Shown piece by piece: positions 17,205 through 25,728 of a DNA stretch of 64,000 nt; the stretch's first letter is position 1; each line of letters starts with the position of its first letter. Both the position numbers and the translations under genes were made by a program. Source of the DNA: JAFKFI01 sp963795435 (GTDB lineage Bacteria > Pseudomonadota > Alphaproteobacteria > Acetobacterales > Acetobacteraceae); contig CAWCHV010000009.1 of assembly GCA_963795435.1 (NCBI GenBank), positions 1,054,001 through 1,118,000 on the forward strand, in the 5' to 3' direction. The notes under the pieces were generated by a model. It was not told where the DNA came from, ran no database searches, and saw nothing but the letters and a program-made list of their open reading frames with translations.

Positions 17205-18169
17205 CGTTCGGCGAACGCCTGGCTGCCGGCCGCCCCGTGGCCGACGAAGCCGGCGGGACGGTCGATCAGCAGCAAAGCGCCGATATGCGGCCGCAGCGCG
17301 TCGAGCGCCCGCACCCGGTCGTCGAGATCGCCGGCGAACAGATCCCCGCCGAACTCGGCGACCGCAAGTCGCAGATGGGGGGCGTCGGCCTCGTCGATGA
17401 TGCGCCGCAGGTCGTCCGCTTGCCGCAGATAGAGCGAGCTGGACGCGGTGCCCTGCGCGGCCGGCGAGATCGCGATCACCACGTCCGCCGCACTCGCCGC
17501 GTCGAGCATCTGCAGGCTGGTCCAGCCGCCGCGCAATTCACCTCCGGCGACGATGCGCCGGTAACCCATGCGGCGTAGCTCGGCCAACCCGTCGCGCAGC
17601 CACCCGGCGGCGCGGTTGGGCTCGTCGGCGAGCGGATAGCGGTCGAAGCGGACCACGTCGAAGCCGGCATTGTTGAACGGCCGAACATTCGCCTGCGGCT
17701 GCTGACTGCGATTATCGGTGTCGATCGCCGGACCCTTGCCGTGCGACCAGACATAGACGCCCGCCGCCGCCCGTGGGCCGCGCCAGAAATACCGCTCGTC
17801 GGGCACGAAGGCGTAGTTTCCCGTGCTGATGAGCGGTCCCGGCGGAGCGACCGATTGGCGTGGCCGGTCCTGCCAGACCACATCGAGGTTCTCGGCGTAG
17901 ACCCTGCAGCCCACCCCGCCGATGCTCGCGCAACGCTGCACCGCGACTGAGCGGGCGATGTCGAGGCTCGGCGCGGGACCGGCCCAGGCGGCGCGGCCGT
18001 TGGCCGAGACGGCGAAGGCGCGCGGCAGGTTGGCGATCAGGAATTTGCCGTATTCCGCCCGCCCGGTCGCGTCGAGCCCCGGCACGGCGGCCACGTCGAG
18101 TATGGGTTGCGCGGCGGCGGGGAGGGGGAAGGCAAGCGCCAGGACGGCGAGGATCGTGCGGAGTCGCAT
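17147..18169 (-). CDS. Secreted alpha/beta-hydrolase-like protein lacking the nucleophile
   Basis: A 340-residue protein with a signal peptide (RTILAVLALAFPLPAAAQ). Residues 50-95 (FAVSANGRAAWAGPAPSLDIA, then CASIGGVGCRVYAEN) look like a small DUF4189-type cysteine-containing unit. The rest has an alpha/beta-hydrolase layout. At the expected nucleophile elbow the sequence reads GGELRGGW where related proteins would have GxSxG, so the catalytic Ser is replaced. A non-catalytic binding role is possible. It is transcribed toward the MFS gene and overlaps its 3' end. Function unknown. Confidence 0.7.
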   Translation of the reverse strand: MRLRTILAVLALAFPLPAAAQPILDVAAVPGLDATGRAEYGKFLIANLPRAFAVSANGRAAWAGPAPSLDIARSVAVQRCASIGGVGCRVYAENLDVVWQDRPRQSVAPPGPLISTGNYAFVPDERYFWRGPRAAAGVYVWSHGKGPAIDTDNRSQQPQANVRPFNNAGFDVVRFDRYPLADEPNRAAGWLRDGLAELRRMGYRRIVAGGELRGGWTSLQMLDAASAADVVIAISPAAQGTASSSLYLRQADDLRRIIDEADAPHLRLAVAEFGGDLFAGDLDDRVRALDALRPHIGALLLIDRPAGFVGHGAAGSQAFAERYGACLLRFATSASPPSAC

Positions 18170-18241
18170 GGCGCCCAGCTTGCGCGGAATGGCCCGTGGG
18201 GGCTACTCCCCGCCGGCTGAATACCCCTCTCGGAGACCGCC

Positions 18242-19471
18242 ATGCGCGTGAAGGACGTCAAGAAAGTCGTGCTCGCCTATTCCGGCGGCCTCGACACGAG
18301 CGTGATCCTGCGCTGGCTGCAAACCACCTATGGCTGCGAGGTCGTCACCTTCACCGCCGATCTCGGCCAGGGCGAGGAGCTGGAGCCGGCGCGCAAGAAG
18401 GCTGAGATGCTCGGCGTGAAGGAGATTTTCGTCCGTGATCTCCGCGAGGAGTTCGTGCGTGATTTCGTATTCCCGATGTTCCGCGCCAACACGCTCTACG
18501 AGGGCCAATACCTGCTCGGCACCTCGATCGCCCGGCCGCTGATCGCCAAGCATCAGATCGAGATTGCCGAGCAGGTGGGCGCCGACGCGGTGGCGCACGG
18601 GGCGACCGGCAAGGGCAACGACCAAGTGCGGTTCGAGCTCGCCTATTACGCGCTCAATCCGGACGTGAAGGTGATCGCGCCGTGGCGCGAGTGGGAACTC
18701 ACCAGCCGTACCAGGCTGATCGAGTTCGCCGAGGCGTATCAGATCCCGATTGCCCGCGACAAGCGCGGCGAGGCGCCGTTCAGCGTGGACGCCAACCTGC
18801 TGCACTCCTCTTCCGAGGGAAAGATCCTGGAAGACCCCGCCGTGGAGCCCGACGAGATCGTCTATCAGCGCACCATCCGCCCGGAGGACGCGCCTGACCG
18901 CGCCACTGTCACTAGCATTGACTTCGAGCGTGGCGACCCGGTGGCGATCGACGGCGTCCGGCTCTCGTCCGCCGCCGTCCTGACCCGGCTCAACGAACTC
19001 GGCCGCGCCAACGGCATCGGCCGGCTCGACCTGGTGGAGAACCGCTTCGTCGGCATGAAATCGCGCGGCATCTACGAGACGCCGGGCGGCACGATCCTGC
19101 TCGCCGCGCATCGCGCCATCGAGAGCATCACGTTGGACCGCGAGGCGGCGCATCTCAAGGACAGCCTGATGCCGCGCTACGCCGAGCTGATCTACAACGG
19201 CTTCTGGTTCAGCCCCGAGCGGCGGATGCTGCAGGCGCTGATCGACCAAAGCCAGCACTCCGTCACCGGCAGGGTGCGGCTCAAGCTATACAAGGGCAAC
19301 GCCACGGTGGTCGGCCGGGAGAGCCCGAACAGCCTCTACTCGATGGAAGTCGTCACGTTCGAGGACGACCAGGGCGCCTACGATCAGTTCGACGCCCAGG
19401 GCTTCATCAAGTTGAACGCGCTGCGGCTGCGGCTCGGCGCGCGAGCCGGGAGGCCGGGTGGCGGGCTCTGA
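18242..19471 (+). CDS. argG: Argininosuccinate synthase
   Basis: A 409-residue cytosolic enzyme that joins citrulline and aspartate with ATP in arginine synthesis. The ATP pyrophosphatase P-loop AYSGGLDTS is at about residues 13-21. The conserved stretches TADLGQGEELEPARKKAE, HGATGKGNDQVRF, PWREWEL and NLLHSSSEG are all present, and the length is normal. The ATG at 18242 follows GGAGACCGCC. It stands alone; argH is not in the window. Confidence 0.97.
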   Translation: MRVKDVKKVVLAYSGGLDTSVILRWLQTTYGCEVVTFTADLGQGEELEPARKKAEMLGVKEIFVRDLREEFVRDFVFPMFRANTLYEGQYLLGTSIARPLIAKHQIEIAEQVGADAVAHGATGKGNDQVRFELAYYALNPDVKVIAPWREWELTSRTRLIEFAEAYQIPIARDKRGEAPFSVDANLLHSSSEGKILEDPAVEPDEIVYQRTIRPEDAPDRATVTSIDFERGDPVAIDGVRLSSAAVLTRLNELGRANGIGRLDLVENRFVGMKSRGIYETPGGTILLAAHRAIESITLDREAAHLKDSLMPRYAELIYNGFWFSPERRMLQALIDQSQHSVTGRVRLKLYKGNATVVGRESPNSLYSMEVVTFEDDQGAYDQFDAQGFIKLNALRLRLGARAGRPGGGL

Positions 19472-19488
19472 TTGCGACAGAGGCGGCA

Positions 19489-20031
19489 ATGACCATCGTG
19501 AGGCAACGACTGTACGCCCCAGCAGATATGGAGACCATCTCGAGATCGTCGGAGTTCCGGCCGACCTACTTCAAGGCCGGATCGGAAGGACATACCTATT
19601 CACGGCATATCGCGATCACCAGAGCGGAAATGGCAGATCGTGGAACAAAGATCGCGAAGCGCGGCGGGAATCCGCTCATTGCAGTCACGGCATTTATTAC
19701 GAACGACGATGCCTTTCGAGCCGGCGCGCAGCTCCTGAACACGAGGGTAGCTCAGTCGGCCCTCGGCGATTTTGATTCAGGACATACCGGAATGCGTGCA
19801 GTCATGACGGTATTACTGAACCCGCCGACCCGCGTCCGCTATTTGACCGGAGGCGACGAGGTCAAGACCATGCCGTCCTACTGGTTCCGGATGATTGTCG
19901 ATCGGAACGAGGTGCTCCCTTACGGGATCCATTTGCAAACGTTTTTTCCGCTGCTCAGCGACGCCGATCTCAAGGACAACGCGATAATCGTGGCAAAGGA
20001 CGGGAGGCCCTGGAAAAAGCCGCCCACGTGA
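19489..20031 (+). CDS. Hypothetical protein, possible RNase A-like (CdiA-CT) toxin domain
   Basis: A 180-residue protein from an ATG with an AGAGGCGGCA leader. The central part reads like the bacterial RNase A-type toxin fold found at CdiA C termini: an H-x4-H start (HTYSRH, about residues 36-41), a strand/helix AVTAFITNDDAFRAGAQLL near 65-83, and a terminal segment PSYWFRMIVDRN, then HLQTFFP. There is no secretion domain, no signal peptide and no obvious immunity gene beside it. Its GC content is visibly lower than argG, suggesting transfer. The toxin reading is inference from motif spacing; it may be an unrelated hypothetical. Confidence 0.6.
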   Translation: MTIVRQRLYAPADMETISRSSEFRPTYFKAGSEGHTYSRHIAITRAEMADRGTKIAKRGGNPLIAVTAFITNDDAFRAGAQLLNTRVAQSALGDFDSGHTGMRAVMTVLLNPPTRVRYLTGGDEVKTMPSYWFRMIVDRNEVLPYGIHLQTFFPLLSDADLKDNAIIVAKDGRPWKKPPT

Positions 20032-20058
20032 TTTCTCCGAACGCGGTGTCGACGAGCC

Positions 20059-20164
20059 CTAGTCGTCCCCCCGGTCCGCCGCACCAGCACCTCCCCGCTT
20101 GCCGACGGCCGGGCCGACGATGCCTTCCTTTTCCATCTGCTCGATCAGCTTGGCCGCGCGGCCT
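20059..20164 (-). repeat. Decayed duplicate of the ftsK 3' end
   Basis: About 105 bases here match the last part of ftsK (about 21556-21660) with a few indels and substitutions. The central run from gccgggccgacgatgcc through ctgctcgatcagcttggc is nearly identical. Both copies have the same orientation, so they form a direct repeat around the oxalate/formate-type MFS gene. The 3' end of that MFS gene (stop at 20145) runs into the copy. Confidence 0.85.
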
Positions 20165-21416
20165 CCGCCTTGTGCCGCCGAGTTCGCGCCGGACGAAGCA
20201 CGAACAAAGCGGCGAGCACGACGGCGAAGTTGGCGACAGCGGCGGCCATGAACACCCTTTGCCATCCGCCCGGCCCGGCTTGGATCAGGTTGGCGAGCGG
20301 GACCAGCCACGCCGAGGTGCCCTTCGCCGTATACAGCAGGCTGGCGTTCGCCGTCGCGTATTTCGTCCCGAACAGATCGGTGCAGGTGGACGGGAACAGG
20401 CTGAAGATCTCGCCCCAGGTGAAGAAGATCAGTCCGGCGCAGATCACGAAGCCCCAGGGGTGGTGGCCGAACGCGCCCAGCAGCCCGTAGCTGAGCCCGC
20501 CCAGGCTGAAGGCGATCGCCATTGTCGCTTCTCGCCCGATCCGGTCGGATAGCGCGCCGAAAAACGGGCGCGCCAAGCCGTTCATGACGTTGTCCACGAC
20601 CAGCGCGACGCTGATCGCACTGGCGCCGAACAGGATGAGCTGGTTGGCGATGCCGAAATCCTTGGCGATCGGGGCAAGTTGTGCCGTGGCCATCAGCCCG
20701 CTGGCCGAGACTGCGATGAACATCGCATAGAGCAGCCAGAACACCGGGGTGCGAAGCACGCGGTCCGGCGCCAAGCTGATCGCCGACTGGGGCAAGCGCG
20801 GCGGCGCGGCGATCTGCAGCTCCCCGGCCAGCGGACCGCGCATGATCGGCGCGATCAGCAGCAGGATCGCGCCCTGCCCCAGCCCGAACCAGAAGAAGGC
20901 GCTTTGATAACCCGCGCCCGCGATCATGAACCGGATGGGCACGACGGTCAGAGCTGCGCCCGCGCCGAAGCCCGCCGCGGTCAGGCCGACGGCCAACCCG
21001 CGCCGGTCGGCAAACCACTTCACGGCGTTGCCGACGCAGGTTGCGTAGATCGCGCCCGCTCCGGTGCCCGAGATGGCCGCGCCGGCGTACAGCATCCCGA
21101 GCGAGTCCGCGTAGGCGTTGATGATCCAGGCGGTCGCGACCAGCACGCCGCCGAAGCCGATCATGAGCGGCGGGCCCCGGCGCGGACCGAGCCGGTCTAC
21201 GATCCAGCCCTCCACCGGTGTCAGCCAGGTCTCGGTCGCGATGAAGATGCTGAAGGCGATCTGAATCTCGGCAATGCTCCAGCCGCGCGCCTGGTGCATC
21301 GGATTGACGAACAAGGTCCAGGCGTATTGCAGATTGGCAATCAGGATCATGCAGACGACCCCGAGCCAGAGCTGCGACCAACGGCTGGCTCGACTGGGCG
21401 AGATGCTCGTGGTCAT
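20145..21416 (-). CDS. Oxalate/formate antiporter-type MFS transporter
   Basis: A 423-residue 12-helix transporter resembling the OFA (oxalate/formate antiporter) group of the MFS: WTLFVNPMHQARGWSIAEIQIAF, PVEGWIVDRLGPR, SGTGAGAIYATCVGNAVKWF and FGALSDRIGREATM. The substrate is probably a small carboxylate. The C terminus (after FVLRPART) reads HKAEAARPS, the result of running into the duplicated ftsK tail, so the native end may be altered. The ATG at 21416 is preferred to one at 21470. The gene sits between the intact ftsK end and its copy, as though inserted there. Confidence 0.85.
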   Translation of the reverse strand: MTTSISPSRASRWSQLWLGVVCMILIANLQYAWTLFVNPMHQARGWSIAEIQIAFSIFIATETWLTPVEGWIVDRLGPRRGPPLMIGFGGVLVATAWIINAYADSLGMLYAGAAISGTGAGAIYATCVGNAVKWFADRRGLAVGLTAAGFGAGAALTVVPIRFMIAGAGYQSAFFWFGLGQGAILLLIAPIMRGPLAGELQIAAPPRLPQSAISLAPDRVLRTPVFWLLYAMFIAVSASGLMATAQLAPIAKDFGIANQLILFGASAISVALVVDNVMNGLARPFFGALSDRIGREATMAIAFSLGGLSYGLLGAFGHHPWGFVICAGLIFFTWGEIFSLFPSTCTDLFGTKYATANASLLYTAKGTSAWLVPLANLIQAGPGGWQRVFMAAAVANFAVVLAALFVLRPARTRRHKAEAARPS

Positions 21417-21554
21417 CCTCGTGCCCCGTTCGCTTTTCGCGGCTATGCCCCCGCCGGCGCGCGTGAACATCGGCCGAATGGACCGCCTGCGTCAATCCGG
21501 CGCCTCGCCCTGGGTCTTTCGCGTGCAACGGCGGCTCGAGATCGGGGGAGCTGC

Positions 21555-23984
21555 CTAGTCGTCCACGGTCCGCCGCACTAGTACCTCGCGCTTGCCGACG
21601 TGGTTGGCCGGGCCGACGATGCCTTCCTTTTCCATCTGCTCGATCAGCTTGGCGGCACGGTTGTAGCCGATCGACAGATGGCGCTGGATGAACGAGGTGG
21701 ACGCCTTCCCCTCGCGGGCCACTACCTGCACCGCCTGGTCGAACAGGCCCTGCTCGCCGTCCGAGGCGCCGGCCATGCCGGGCAGGCCGGCCAGCCCGTC
21801 GTCGTCCTCCGCTTCCGTTACCTCCTCCAGATAGGCGGGCTCGCCCTGGGAGCGGAGGAAGCTCACCACGTCCTCGACCTCGCGGTCGGAGACGAAGGGG
21901 CCGTGGACGCGGGTGATGCGGCCGCCGCCGGCCATGAACAGCATGTCGCCCTGGCCGAGCAGCTGCTCTGCGCCCTGCTCGCCCAAAATGGTGCGGCTGT
22001 CGAACTTGCTGATCACCTGGAAGCTGATGCGAGTGGGGAAGTTGGCCTTGATCGTGCCGGTGATGACATCGACCGACGGGCGCTGCGTCGCCATCACCAC
22101 GTGAATGCCGGCGGCGCGCGCCATCTGGGCCAGGCGCTGCACCGCCTGCTCGATCTCCTTGCCGGCGACCATCATCAGGTCCGCCATCTCGTCGACCACG
22201 ACGACGATGAACGGCAGCGTCTCCAGCGCCAGCGGCTGCTCCTCGAAGGTCGGGCGGCCGGTGTCGGGGTCGAAGCCGGTCTGCACCCGCCGCGTCACGA
22301 CCTCGCCACGGGCACGCGCCTCGGCCACCCGGTCGTTGTAGCCACCGATGTTGCGTACGCCGAGCTGGCTCATCGAGCGGTAGCGCCGCTCCATCTCGCG
22401 CACCGTCCATTTCAGCGCGGTCACGGCCTTGGCGGGCTCAGTCACCACCGGCGCCATGAGGTGCGGGATGCCCTCGTAGACGGAGAGTTCGAGCATCTTC
22501 GGGTCGATCAGGATGAGCCGGCACTGGTCCGGCGACATCCGGTAGAGGATGCTGAGGATCATCGCGTTGACGCCGACCGATTTGCCTGAGCCGGTGGTGC
22601 CCGCGATCATCAGATGCGGCATCCGCGCGAGGTCGGCGATCACCGGCGCGCCGCTGATCTCCTTGCCGAGAGCCAGGGTCAGCCGACCGGAATGTTTGCT
22701 CCACTCCTCGGTGGCGAGAACCTCGGAGAGGAACACGGTCTCCCGCTTGGCGTTGGGCACCTCGATGCCGATTACGTTGCGCCCAGGCACTGTCGCGATG
22801 CGGACGGCGGTAACGGAGAGGCTGCGCGCGATGTCGTCCGCGAGCCCGATCACCCGCGCGCTGCGGATCCCGGGTGCGGGCTCCAGTTCGTACAGAGTGA
22901 CCACGGGGCCAGGGCGGATTTCGACGATGCTGCCCTGCACGCCGTAATCCGACAGCACCGTCTCGAGCAGTCGGGCGTTGGCCTCCAGCGCCTCGGCACT
23001 CGGCCCCGTCGAGGCGCGGGCCGGGGCCGGCTTGAGCAGGGAGAGTGCCGGGAAGCGCCAGGCGCCATCCGCCAGCGGCAGCGCCTCCTGCTTCGGCTGC
23101 GCGCGGCGGGCGACCGCGGCCGGCTTCAATCGTGCGACCGCCGGCGGGCGTTCGTCGGCGGGCGGCGCAGGGCGGGGCATCGGCATCACCACGCGCGCCT
23201 CGGATCGGACGATGCTGGTTGAGGCCGGTGCCTCGTCAGTCTCGTCGTCGGTGCGGCCGAGCCCGGGCAGGCGACCGAGCAGCTGCCCCAGCGGAGCCAG
23301 CGCCGTGCCGGCGCCGGAGCCCAGCCGGCCGACCATCCCGGCCGCCCCGATGCCGCGAGCCGAGGAGTAGCGCGCGACGGAGGCCGCGCCGCGTCCCGCT
23401 GCCCGCCACTCGCCCGCCGTCAAGCCGAGCGCCAGCAGCACCAGGGTCAGCGCCAGCCCAATCCCGATCAGCGCCACGAGGCCGGTGCCCACCGGGCCGA
23501 GCACGTCGCGTCCCGCCGCCAGCGCGCCGTTCCCGAGCAGCACGCCGACCGCCCCGCCGAGGCCGGCGGAAGTCGGCCAGGCGAGATGGCCGCGGCCCAG
23601 CGGCACGACGACGAGCACGGCAGCGAGCACCGGCAGCGCCGCCAGGGTCGCGGCGATCCGCGCCGCCAGGCTGCCCAGCCCGCGATGCGAGGCGATGCGC
23701 CACGCCCAAGCCAGCATCGCCAGCCCCGGCAGCGTGCCCGCCACTCCGAAGCCCTGCAGCAGCAGATCCGCCAGCATCGCCCCCACCGGCCCCGCGAGGT
23801 TCGTCACGGTGTGGCCGCTGGCGGTGTTCAGCGAGGGGTCGCGCGCGTCGTAGGTCGTCAACGCGACCAGCATGGCAAGCCCCGCCAGCCCGAACGCCAG
23901 CCCGCCCAACTCGGCGAGGCGGCGGCGGGCCAGCGAGCGAAGCGTCGGCGAGGCAAGTCGGCGAGCCTGGGCGGCGGCGGCCAT
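21555..23984 (-). CDS. ftsK: DNA translocase FtsK
   Basis: An 809-residue septal DNA pump that segregates chromosome ends and activates XerCD at dif. Four N-terminal membrane helices (about residues 30-180) are followed by a short linker, shorter than in E. coli. The RecA-like motor has Walker A GTTGSGKSVG near residue 460 and Walker B (PFIVVVVDEMADLMM) near 595. The C-terminal winged-helix gamma domain contains STSFIQRHLSIGYNRAAKLIEQ, which reads KOPS. The 3' end is intact here; a second, decayed copy of its last 105 bases lies at 20059. Confidence 0.96.
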   Translation of the reverse strand: MAAAAQARRLASPTLRSLARRRLAELGGLAFGLAGLAMLVALTTYDARDPSLNTASGHTVTNLAGPVGAMLADLLLQGFGVAGTLPGLAMLAWAWRIASHRGLGSLAARIAATLAALPVLAAVLVVVPLGRGHLAWPTSAGLGGAVGVLLGNGALAAGRDVLGPVGTGLVALIGIGLALTLVLLALGLTAGEWRAAGRGAASVARYSSARGIGAAGMVGRLGSGAGTALAPLGQLLGRLPGLGRTDDETDEAPASTSIVRSEARVVMPMPRPAPPADERPPAVARLKPAAVARRAQPKQEALPLADGAWRFPALSLLKPAPARASTGPSAEALEANARLLETVLSDYGVQGSIVEIRPGPVVTLYELEPAPGIRSARVIGLADDIARSLSVTAVRIATVPGRNVIGIEVPNAKRETVFLSEVLATEEWSKHSGRLTLALGKEISGAPVIADLARMPHLMIAGTTGSGKSVGVNAMILSILYRMSPDQCRLILIDPKMLELSVYEGIPHLMAPVVTEPAKAVTALKWTVREMERRYRSMSQLGVRNIGGYNDRVAEARARGEVVTRRVQTGFDPDTGRPTFEEQPLALETLPFIVVVVDEMADLMMVAGKEIEQAVQRLAQMARAAGIHVVMATQRPSVDVITGTIKANFPTRISFQVISKFDSRTILGEQGAEQLLGQGDMLFMAGGGRITRVHGPFVSDREVEDVVSFLRSQGEPAYLEEVTEAEDDDGLAGLPGMAGASDGEQGLFDQAVQVVAREGKASTSFIQRHLSIGYNRAAKLIEQMEKEGIVGPANHVGKREVLVRRTVDD

Positions 23985-24093
23985 GAGGTGTCTTCCGGTC
24001 CTCGAATCGGGTCCAGCGGCTCAGGCCGCAGGTTCGATATAACCCACAAGTGGCACACGCTGAACCGAAAACCACTTTTCTCCCTGGGTCGTG

Positions 24094-24173
24094 CCCCCCA
24101 CCCAACCCTCTCCTCCAAGCGGGAGAGGGCTATTTGTTCTCCCTGTCCCCGCTGGGGAGGCCGGGGCGAGGGG
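24094..24173. repeat. Dispersed GC-rich palindromic repeat, copy 2
   Basis: CCACCCAACCCTCTCC paired with GGGAGAGGGC, then a second arm CCCTGTCCCCGCTGGGGAGG ending GCCGGGGCGAGGGGG. It lies between the starts of ftsK and the 3' end of the ammonium transporter gene. Similar to copy 1 at 12.2 kb but with more mismatches. Confidence 0.8.
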
Positions 24174-24184
24174 GTCGCGCCCAC

Positions 24185-25531
24185 TCAGAACACTTGTTCG
24201 CCATGCAGCACGATATCGAGCCCCTCGCGCTCCTCCTCCCGCTCTACCCTGAGCCCGAGCATCGCGTCGGTGAGCTTGAGCAGCAGATAGGTCGCCGCCC
24301 CGCTGTAGAGCAGCGTCGCCACGATCGCGAAAATCTGCACCCCCAGCAGCCCGAACCCGCCGATGGCCGACCCTCGCGGGTGCTCCGGCGTGGCGGTCAG
24401 CGGGCCGTAGGCGAACCAGCCGGTTGCCAGCATTCCGAGAATGCCGCCGACGCCGTGCACGCCCCAGGCGTCGAGGCTGTCGTCATAACCTAGCCAGTGC
24501 TTCACCGTGGTGGCCGACCAGAAGCAGACCGCGCCCGCCGCGACGCCGATGAGCAGGGCAGGGCCGGGCAGCACGAAGCCAGCCGCCGGGGTGATCGCGA
24601 CCAGCCCCGCGACCGCCCCCGAGATCGCCCCGAGCACGCTCGGCTTGCCGCGCAGCGCCCACTCCGCGCCGGTCCAGGCGAGCGTTGCACCGGCCGCCGC
24701 CGCCTGCGTCGCGATCACCGCCATGCCCGCTCGCCCGCCGGCGCCGAGTGCGGAGCCCGCGTTGAAGCCGATCCAGCCGACCCACAGCAGCGACGCTCCG
24801 ACCACCGCGTAGGCGAGGTTGTACGGCGCCATGTTCTCCTGCCCGAAGCCGAGCCGCCGGCCGAGCACCAGCGCGCACACCAGCCCGGCGGTGCCGGCGT
24901 TGATTTCGACCACCGTGCCGCCTGCGAAATCCGCCACCCCCATGCGGCCGAGGAACCCAGTGGCGCTCCAGACCCAGTGCGTAATGGGCGAATAGACAGC
25001 GAGCGACCACAAGCCCATGAACACGAGGAGGGCGGAGAACTTCATCCGGTCGGCGAAGGCGCCGGTGACGACGGCAGGCGTGATGATGGCGAAGGCCAAT
25101 TCGAACATCATGAACACGCTTTCCGGGATCGTCGTCTGCACCGCGCCCGCGCTGCCCGCGCCGAGCACGAACGGATCGTTCCAATGCTCGACCAGTCCGT
25201 CGAGGAAGAAGCGCGAGCCGTCGCCGACCCAGCTATTGCCGTTGGTGAAGGCCAGGCTGTAGCCGAACATGATCCAGACCACCGTCACCAGCGCGCAGAT
25301 GCTGAAGGACTGCATCATGGTGGCGAGAATGTTCTTCTTGCGTACCATGCCGCCGTAGAACAGCGCCAGGCCCGGCACCGTCATCAGCAGCACCAGGATG
25401 GTGCAGAGCAGCACCCAGGCGGTGTCGCCGGTGTCGATCCGGGGCGCACCCGTCTGCGCCGAAGCCGGGGCGACGAGCAGGCTCGCGCACAGGAGCGCTG
25501 TGCATCCCCGGAGCAGGCGGGATCGGATCAT
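24185..25531 (-). CDS. amt: Ammonium transporter (Amt/Mep/Rh family)
   Basis: A 448-residue inner-membrane ammonium channel/transporter with a signal-like N terminus (LLRGCTALLCASLLVAPASAQ) as in many bacterial Amt proteins. The family signature DFAGGTVVEINAG is near residues 200-212, and the second half has DAWGVHGVGG. In AmtB the two pore histidines are in VHIN and GVHG; here the first is Glu (VVEIN), whereas the second His is kept. The ATG at 25531 has an AGGAA eleven bases upstream. No glnK (PII) gene is adjacent, which is unusual for amt. It is divergent from the UbiH-type gene. Confidence 0.94.
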   Translation of the reverse strand: MIRSRLLRGCTALLCASLLVAPASAQTGAPRIDTGDTAWVLLCTILVLLMTVPGLALFYGGMVRKKNILATMMQSFSICALVTVVWIMFGYSLAFTNGNSWVGDGSRFFLDGLVEHWNDPFVLGAGSAGAVQTTIPESVFMMFELAFAIITPAVVTGAFADRMKFSALLVFMGLWSLAVYSPITHWVWSATGFLGRMGVADFAGGTVVEINAGTAGLVCALVLGRRLGFGQENMAPYNLAYAVVGASLLWVGWIGFNAGSALGAGGRAGMAVIATQAAAAGATLAWTGAEWALRGKPSVLGAISGAVAGLVAITPAAGFVLPGPALLIGVAAGAVCFWSATTVKHWLGYDDSLDAWGVHGVGGILGMLATGWFAYGPLTATPEHPRGSAIGGFGLLGVQIFAIVATLLYSGAATYLLLKLTDAMLGLRVEREEEREGLDIVLHGEQVF

Positions 25532-25728
25532 GGCGGCGTATTCCTGGGAGATTGCGTGCCGGCGATAGCGATTCCCGTGCCATACGCCCCGGCTTGCCGA
25601 ACCCCCGCACGGGTGCCAGTTTGCCCAATCGCCATGCATCCCATTTTGCCCACCCGCACGCCACAAGCCGTCGCTTTGCCCGCGACGAGGCCACAAGCTC
25701 CTGCTTGTTTCGTGGGCAGCACCCTCCA

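Noticed and set aside
21600..22589. Long plus-strand open frame opposite ftsK
   Set aside because: No start signal or motif; codon pattern is that of an antisense shadow of the FtsK motor domain.
24000..24060. A tRNA-like GGTTCGATA T-loop sequence near 24033
   Set aside because: No matching acceptor, D or anticodon arms can be folded around it.
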